Shown here piece by piece: positions 50,938-51,577 of a DNA stretch of 51,577 nucleotides; position 1 is the stretch's first letter; each line of letters begins with the position of its first letter. The notes beneath the pieces are model-generated. The model ran no database searches. It had not been told where the DNA came from and saw only the letters and a program-made list of their open reading frames with translations. The position numbers and the translations under genes are program-made. The stretch lies in assembly GCA_902795755.1 (NCBI GenBank), contig CADBMO010000058.1:1-51577 (forward strand). The letters are read 5' to 3'. Source of the stretch: an uncultured Erysipelotrichaceae bacterium (GTDB lineage: Bacteria; Bacillota_I; Bacilli_A; RF39; UBA660).

Positions 50938-51577
50938 TATTCAAACCTCACTTTCATTATTCTATATACGACAAATGCATATATTCCATAGAAAATTATA
51001 ATTAATGCAAAAATAAATATACCTATCATACTACCAAATAATGGTGAAAAATAATTGTTGCTAATAAAATTTTGTAACCCATTAAAACTAGTTAAAATAT
51101 CAACTAAGTTACCATCATAACTCAAAAGAGAAATAATTAGTATCAACGCAGGCGGAAGAATTAATAAGAATATACTTAACATCTTAGAAGAAGATGTTAA
51201 GGAACTCATTTCTTCTTTTAATTTTTTCTTGTTAAATAACATTGCTTCAATAGATGCAAATACTTTTATTATGTTACCACCAGTTTTATTTAAAATGCTT
51301 AATGAAGATGTAATATATCCAACTTCTGATGACTCAACACGTTTTGAAAAACGATCAAATACGACATCTAAAGATAAACCATAATTGATTTCTAAATACA
51401 TTTTTTTAAACTCTTGTGCAATTGGTCCAGATAGTTCATGTGATACAATTTCAATTGCTTGCATAGTACTTCTTCCAGACCTAAACGCATTGTTCATAAT
51501 AATTATTGCGTTTAATAAATCTTGTTCAATTCGTTTTCTTTTAACCATATCATAAATAATAAAATAAATATCCATTA
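50937..51577 (-). CDS. tadB: TadB-like pilus assembly platform protein, 5' end cut by the window
   Basis: At least 212 residues. T2SSF domain (LLNAIIIMNNAFRSGRSTMQ, GPIAQEFKKMYLEINYGLSL, ILNKTGGNIIKVFASIE), then membrane helices at about 135-155 and 180-205. TadB proteins are usually about 280-320 residues with two N-terminal helices; those are missing here, so the gene most likely begins beyond the right edge, although an ATG happens to sit at 51575. Pairs with the tadC-like gene. A Tad/type IVc pilus is the likely system. Confidence 0.85.
   Translation of the reverse strand, partial: MDIYFIIYDMVKRKRIEQDLLNAIIIMNNAFRSGRSTMQAIEIVSHELSGPIAQEFKKMYLEINYGLSLDVVFDRFSKRVESSEVGYITSSLSILNKTGGNIIKVFASIEAMLFNKKKLKEEMSSLTSSSKMLSIFLLILPPALILIISLLSYDGNLVDILTSFNGLQNFISNNYFSPLFGSMIGIFIFALIIIFYGIYAFVVYRIMKVRFE

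Overview
Organism. The window is strongly AT-rich, gene-dense and written almost entirely on the minus strand. PolC-type DNA polymerase, EzrA, trigger factor, RpsU, a T-box leader, single-chain glycyl-tRNA synthetase and the YrzL-RuvX-YrzB and TrmR-YrrN-YrrO-GreA neighbourhoods place it in the Firmicutes/Bacilli. TGA is used as a stop (for example in the ABC exporter and ruvX upstream gene) and Trp is TGG, so this is the standard bacterial code and not a Mycoplasma-type code. Endospore genes (SpoVID-like, YsxE-like, YqfC, YqfD, GerM, GerE, SpoIIIAH) point to a spore former or a recent descendant of one. Gene content and the surface proteins suggest an uncultured gut-type Bacilli lineage; that placement is inference.

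Layout. 1-1466: a partial gene with its own promoter and a Cys-rich pilin-like protein. 1509-5550: a small plus-strand membrane ORF, then the spoVID-ysxE pair and lon. 5669-8096: two related helical proteins of unknown function, then trigger factor. 8196-10802: a large secreted protein with a degenerate M23 domain and an SGNH hydrolase domain. 10879-14035: greA and the trmR-yrrN-yrrO tRNA modification operon. 14134-18714: polC. 18849-23390: a very large type IV pilin-like protein, a degenerate NodB-fold protein and a membrane protein with a VGRPKLAD motif. 23405-26962: ezrA, an AdoMet-dependent enzyme, and rpsD on the plus strand behind a structured leader. 26998-30665: a membrane protein, glyS and an unknown gene, both of the latter under a glycine T-box. 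30706-32459: era-yqzL-recO. 32507-34459: a second VGRPKLAD protein. 34559-35512: yrzL-ruvX-yrzB. 35577-38783: yqfC-yqfD-vanZ-ybeY-dgkA-dgkA. 38830-41633: rpsU, two small double-glycine-type peptides with their C39 ABC exporter, and tRNA-Arg. 41681-45863: gerM, gerE, spoIIIAH and two coiled-coil proteins. 45973-51577: YfhO-like protein, two more VGRPKLAD proteins and TadC/TadB pilus platform proteins at the edge.

How it works together. Housekeeping operons (translation, replication, ribosome maturation, tRNA modification) are interleaved with sporulation genes and with secreted or membrane proteins. The most notable accessory items are a candidate two-peptide bacteriocin locus whose peptide genes are only 46 and 55 codons, and a set of four otherwise dissimilar single-pass membrane proteins that share an invariant cytoplasmic VGRPKLAD motif at fixed distance from the membrane. 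Pilin-like proteins and the Tad platform genes suggest a surface appendage.

No stretch above about 300 bases lacks a gene. Many intrinsic terminators overlap the stop codon of the gene they end. I see no CRISPR array, insertion sequence, prophage gene or rRNA.
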